NCBI GenBank assembly: GCA_018820005.1
Contig: JAHJOS010000037.1
Coordinates: 1-7,887 of the forward strand
Source: Alphaproteobacteria bacterium
GTDB lineage: Bacteria; Pseudomonadota; Alphaproteobacteria; Rhizobiales; Devosiaceae
DNA: 7,887 bases
Reading direction: 5' to 3'
Within the stretch, counting starts at the first letter, position 1; every line of letters starts with the position of its first letter. Positions 6,173-7,887 of this stretch are shown in pieces. The translations under genes and the position numbers were made by a program. The notes under the pieces were generated by a model, which had not been told where the DNA came from, made no database searches, and saw nothing but the letters and a program-made list of their open reading frames with translations.

Positions 6173-6649
6173 ATGCAGATGAATCGCCGGCAAAGGCTGA
6201 CGGCCAAGGTGTTCCTGACCCTCAAGGGGTTTTGGTACCGCATGACGATGGGGTCGCGCGTGATGGTGGTCGATGGCGAAAAGGTCCTGTTGATCCGCCA
6301 TACCTATGTGCCCGGCTGGCAGTTTCCCGGCGGTGGCGTCAGTCCGGGTGAGACGCTCGAACAGGCCGGTGCCCGCGAGACGCTGGAGGAAACCGGGTAC
6401 AAAGTCGTTGGTCCCATGGAGCTGTTCGGCATCTACCTCAATTCCAGCCCGGTGACCGATCGAGACCATGTGGCTTTTTACGTGGCGCACAGCTTTGAAA
6501 AGGCTTTCGAGCGCAAGCCGGACCATGAGATTGCCGAAGTGGGCTGGTTCGATCGCCATGCCTTGCCTGAGAAGGTGACGCCGGCCACCAGCCAGCGGAT
6601 CGACGAATATTTCGACAAGGCGCCTCAGCGCGACGTCTGGGGCTATTGA
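6173..6649 (+). CDS. NUDIX hydrolase
   Basis: A 158-residue protein with a complete Nudix box at residues 54-76: G54, five residues, E60, seven residues, R68-E69, E72-E73 and G75, matching GX5EX7REUXEEXGU. The hydrophobic position after RE is Thr70, a mild departure. NUDIX enzymes cleave a nucleoside diphosphate linked to another group, using Mg2+ or Mn2+ held by the box glutamates; the substrate here is unknown. The preceding strands (VMVVDGEKVLLIRHTYVPGW, 30-49) and the FPGGG entry to the box are standard. The basic N-terminus (1-25) with a YRMTMGSRV motif is typical of alphaproteobacterial members. There is no signal peptide. It ends with D-V-W-G-Y. It converges on the hydroquinone reductase gene and diverges from the metallophosphoesterase. 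Family certain, function open. Confidence 0.93.
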   Translation: MQMNRRQRLTAKVFLTLKGFWYRMTMGSRVMVVDGEKVLLIRHTYVPGWQFPGGGVSPGETLEQAGARETLEETGYKVVGPMELFGIYLNSSPVTDRDHVAFYVAHSFEKAFERKPDHEIAEVGWFDRHALPEKVTPATSQRIDEYFDKAPQRDVWGY

Positions 6650-6655
6650 GGCAGA

Positions 6656-6682
6656 GGCCCCTCCTTCAGTGAGGGAGAGGCC
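6656..6682. terminator. hairpin between convergent NUDIX and hydroquinone reductase genes
   Basis: Bases 6656-6667 pair with 6671-6682 around a 3-base loop (AGT): outer GGCC/GGCC, one C-A mismatch, then CTCCTTC with GAGGGAG including one T-G pair. The hairpin starts 7 bases after the NUDIX stop and ends 7 bases before the stop of the opposing gene. No proper T-run follows on either side, so it may act weakly or only as an RNA 3' end stabiliser for both transcripts. Confidence 0.5.
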
Positions 6683-6688
6683 ACTAAT

Positions 6689-7648
6689 CTACTTCAGAAA
6701 CGGCAGCTCCGGACCGATCGGGATGATCCGGGTCGGATTGATGGTGATGTGGCTCCAGTAGTAATGCGTGCGGATATGGTCGAGGTCGACCGTCTCCTTG
6801 ACTCCCGGCACTTCATAGAGCGCCTTGAGATAGTGCGAGATATTGGCGTAGTCCGCGATGCGCTGGCGATTGCACTTGAAGTGGCCGACATAAACGGCAT
6901 CAAAACGCACCAGCGTCGTGAACAGGCGCCAATCGGCCTCGGTGATGGTGTCGCCGGTCAGATAGGCGGTGTCGCCGAGCTTGGCTTCGACCCAGTCGAG
7001 TGCCTCGAACAGCTTGGCCACAGCGCCGTCATAGGCGTCCTGGGTGGTCGCAAAGCCAGCCTTGTAGACCCCGTTGTTGATGTCGTCATAGACACGGGCA
7101 TTGATCGCATCGATGTCGGCCTGCAACTCGCCAGGGTAATAGTCATCGGTATTGCCGGTCAGCTCGTTGAAAGCCGTATTGAACATACGGATAATTTCGG
7201 AGCTTTCATTGGAAACGATGCGCCCAGTCTTCTTGTCCCAGAGCAGGGGAACGGTGACGCGGCCGGTATAGTCGGGCTGTGCCTGGGTATAGACCTGCCA
7301 CAAAGTGTCCTTGCCGAACAGCGCATCGCCGGTCGAGCCGGTGCTGGTGTCAAAGCTCCAGCCGGTTTCGTCGGGCATCTTTGGCGAGACCACCGAGACC
7401 GAAATCAGGTCCTCAAGGTTCTTGAGCTTGCGCAGGATCAGGGTGCGGTGGGCCCAGGGGCAGGCCAGCGACACATAGAGGTGGTAGCGACCCGCCTCGG
7501 CGGCGAAACCGCCGTCGCCAGAGGGGCCGGCGCTGCCGTCAGCGGTGATCCAGTTGCGAAAGCCGGCCTGGCTGCGTTCGAATTTTCCGCCGGTCTTTTT
7601 GGTGTCGTACCACTGGGTGGACCATTTTCCGTCGATCAATTGTCCCAA
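6689..7648 (-). CDS. yqjG: glutathionyl-hydroquinone reductase (xi-class glutathione transferase)
   Basis: A 319-residue protein of the YqjG/PcpF/ECM4 family, which reduces glutathionyl-hydroquinones with a second glutathione. The thioredoxin-fold domain carries the catalytic motif C63-P-W-A-H-R and the glutathione-binding SNESSEIIR (146-154). The helical domain follows from about residue 175, with Y195 (GVYKAGF) and Y296 (HYYWSH), which as I recall are the conserved tyrosines of the E. coli enzyme at the same numbers. The C-terminus (NPTRIIPIGPELPFL) is diagnostic. The start is TTG at 7648: MGQLIDGKW matches the family's usual N-terminus, GGAAAGG (7657-7663) is 8 bases upstream, and an in-frame TAA at 7670-7672 excludes an earlier start. 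The length is normal for the family. It should act in the cytoplasm, in quinone detoxification or repair. It is a lone gene, convergent with the NUDIX gene. Confidence 0.95.
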   Translation of the reverse strand: MGQLIDGKWSTQWYDTKKTGGKFERSQAGFRNWITADGSAGPSGDGGFAAEAGRYHLYVSLACPWAHRTLILRKLKNLEDLISVSVVSPKMPDETGWSFDTSTGSTGDALFGKDTLWQVYTQAQPDYTGRVTVPLLWDKKTGRIVSNESSEIIRMFNTAFNELTGNTDDYYPGELQADIDAINARVYDDINNGVYKAGFATTQDAYDGAVAKLFEALDWVEAKLGDTAYLTGDTITEADWRLFTTLVRFDAVYVGHFKCNRQRIADYANISHYLKALYEVPGVKETVDLDHIRTHYYWSHITINPTRIIPIGPELPFLK

Positions 7649-7656
7649 AATCGAAG

Positions 7657-7663
7657 CCTTTCC
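7657..7663 (-). promoter_or_regulatory. ribosome binding site supporting the TTG start of the hydroquinone reductase
   Basis: GGAAAGG on the minus strand lies 8 bases before the TTG at 7648. An out-of-frame ATG (7666-7668 region) lies next to it and is not used for this protein. Confidence 0.65.
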
Positions 7664-7767
7664 GTCATTTTATCGATGCTAAGCCGGGTTCAACTCCAGC
7701 CTGCTGTCTGCGTTGCCTGACACATAGCGGTGCGTGGTGCGAGTGATAAGTCAGCAATGGAGTAACG

Positions 7768-7830
7768 ATGCGTTGTGCATTTGGGTCACAGCTGCCCGCC
7801 GTGGCTGCATTTTGCGGGGTTGGACTATGA
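7768..7830 (+). CDS. possible 20-residue peptide reading frame
   Basis: ATG at 7768 is preceded by GGAG (7759-7762) at 5 bases and reads 20 codons (MRCAFGSQLP, then AVAAFCGVGL) to a TGA at 7828-7830. The TGA shares an ATGA with another frame (ATG at 7827) that stays open to the window end and begins MSFCLRVVPVVLM. GGAGG at 7880-7884 may be the ribosome binding site of a gene starting just past the edge. The rest of 7649-7767 holds nothing I can name. No homology is recognised, and chance is a fair explanation. Confidence 0.2.
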   Translation: MRCAFGSQLPAVAAFCGVGL

Positions 7831-7887
7831 GTTTTTGTTTACGGGTCGTCCCTGTGGTGCTAATGCGATTTTCAGGCGTGGAGGCGC

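Noticed and set aside
7667..7693. Possible promoter boxes (TTGAAC and TAAAAT, minus strand) before the hydroquinone reductase
   Set aside because: The spacer is only 15 bases and the implied transcription start would fall within the ribosome binding site.
6749..7720. 323-codon open frame on the plus strand opposite the hydroquinone reductase
   Set aside because: Antisense shadow of a gene with an intact catalytic motif and full family length.

Overview
The window looks like chromosomal DNA of a GC-rich alphaproteobacterium, probably of the Hyphomicrobiales. A Devosia-like genus is my guess and is weakly supported. The reasons are high GC codon use, three short Tad-pilus genes of the type common in Rhizobiales, a DGPF/YciI protein, and a xi-class glutathionyl-hydroquinone reductase. 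I see no rRNA, tRNA, insertion sequence, CRISPR array or phage gene.

Left part (1-1631, minus strand): a two-gene operon, murL followed by murD2, overlapping by 11 bases. MurD2 is cut by the left edge. Together these encode the alternative route for putting D-glutamate into peptidoglycan: MurD2 adds L-Glu to UDP-MurNAc-L-Ala, and MurL then epimerises the terminal L-Glu to D-Glu with ATP. This route does not need glutamate racemase. It is the most noteworthy biology in the window.

Middle part: a short divergent spacer (1632-1760) with a strong inverted repeat, then a plus-strand YciI/DGPF-domain gene (1761-2183). A convergent gap (2184-2351) separates it from a minus-strand operon of three tightly overlapping genes (4839 down to 2352): a TadE-like pseudopilin, a second TadE/TadF-like pseudopilin, and a TadG-like protein with a complete von Willebrand A MIDAS site. 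They are likely accessory parts of a Flp/Tad pilus whose motor and secretin genes are not in this window. A 332-base non-coding stretch (4840-5171) with an AT-rich core lies upstream and probably holds their promoter.

Right part: a minus-strand calcineurin-like metallophosphoesterase (5172-6062) diverges from a plus-strand NUDIX hydrolase (6173-6649) across a 110-base spacer with a 10-base palindrome. The NUDIX gene converges on a minus-strand glutathionyl-hydroquinone reductase (6689-7648), with a hairpin between them. The last 239 bases hold no confident gene, only a possible 20-codon reading frame and the start of another at the edge.

Three genes appear to use non-ATG starts: murL (GTG), tadE-like (TTG) and the hydroquinone reductase (TTG).
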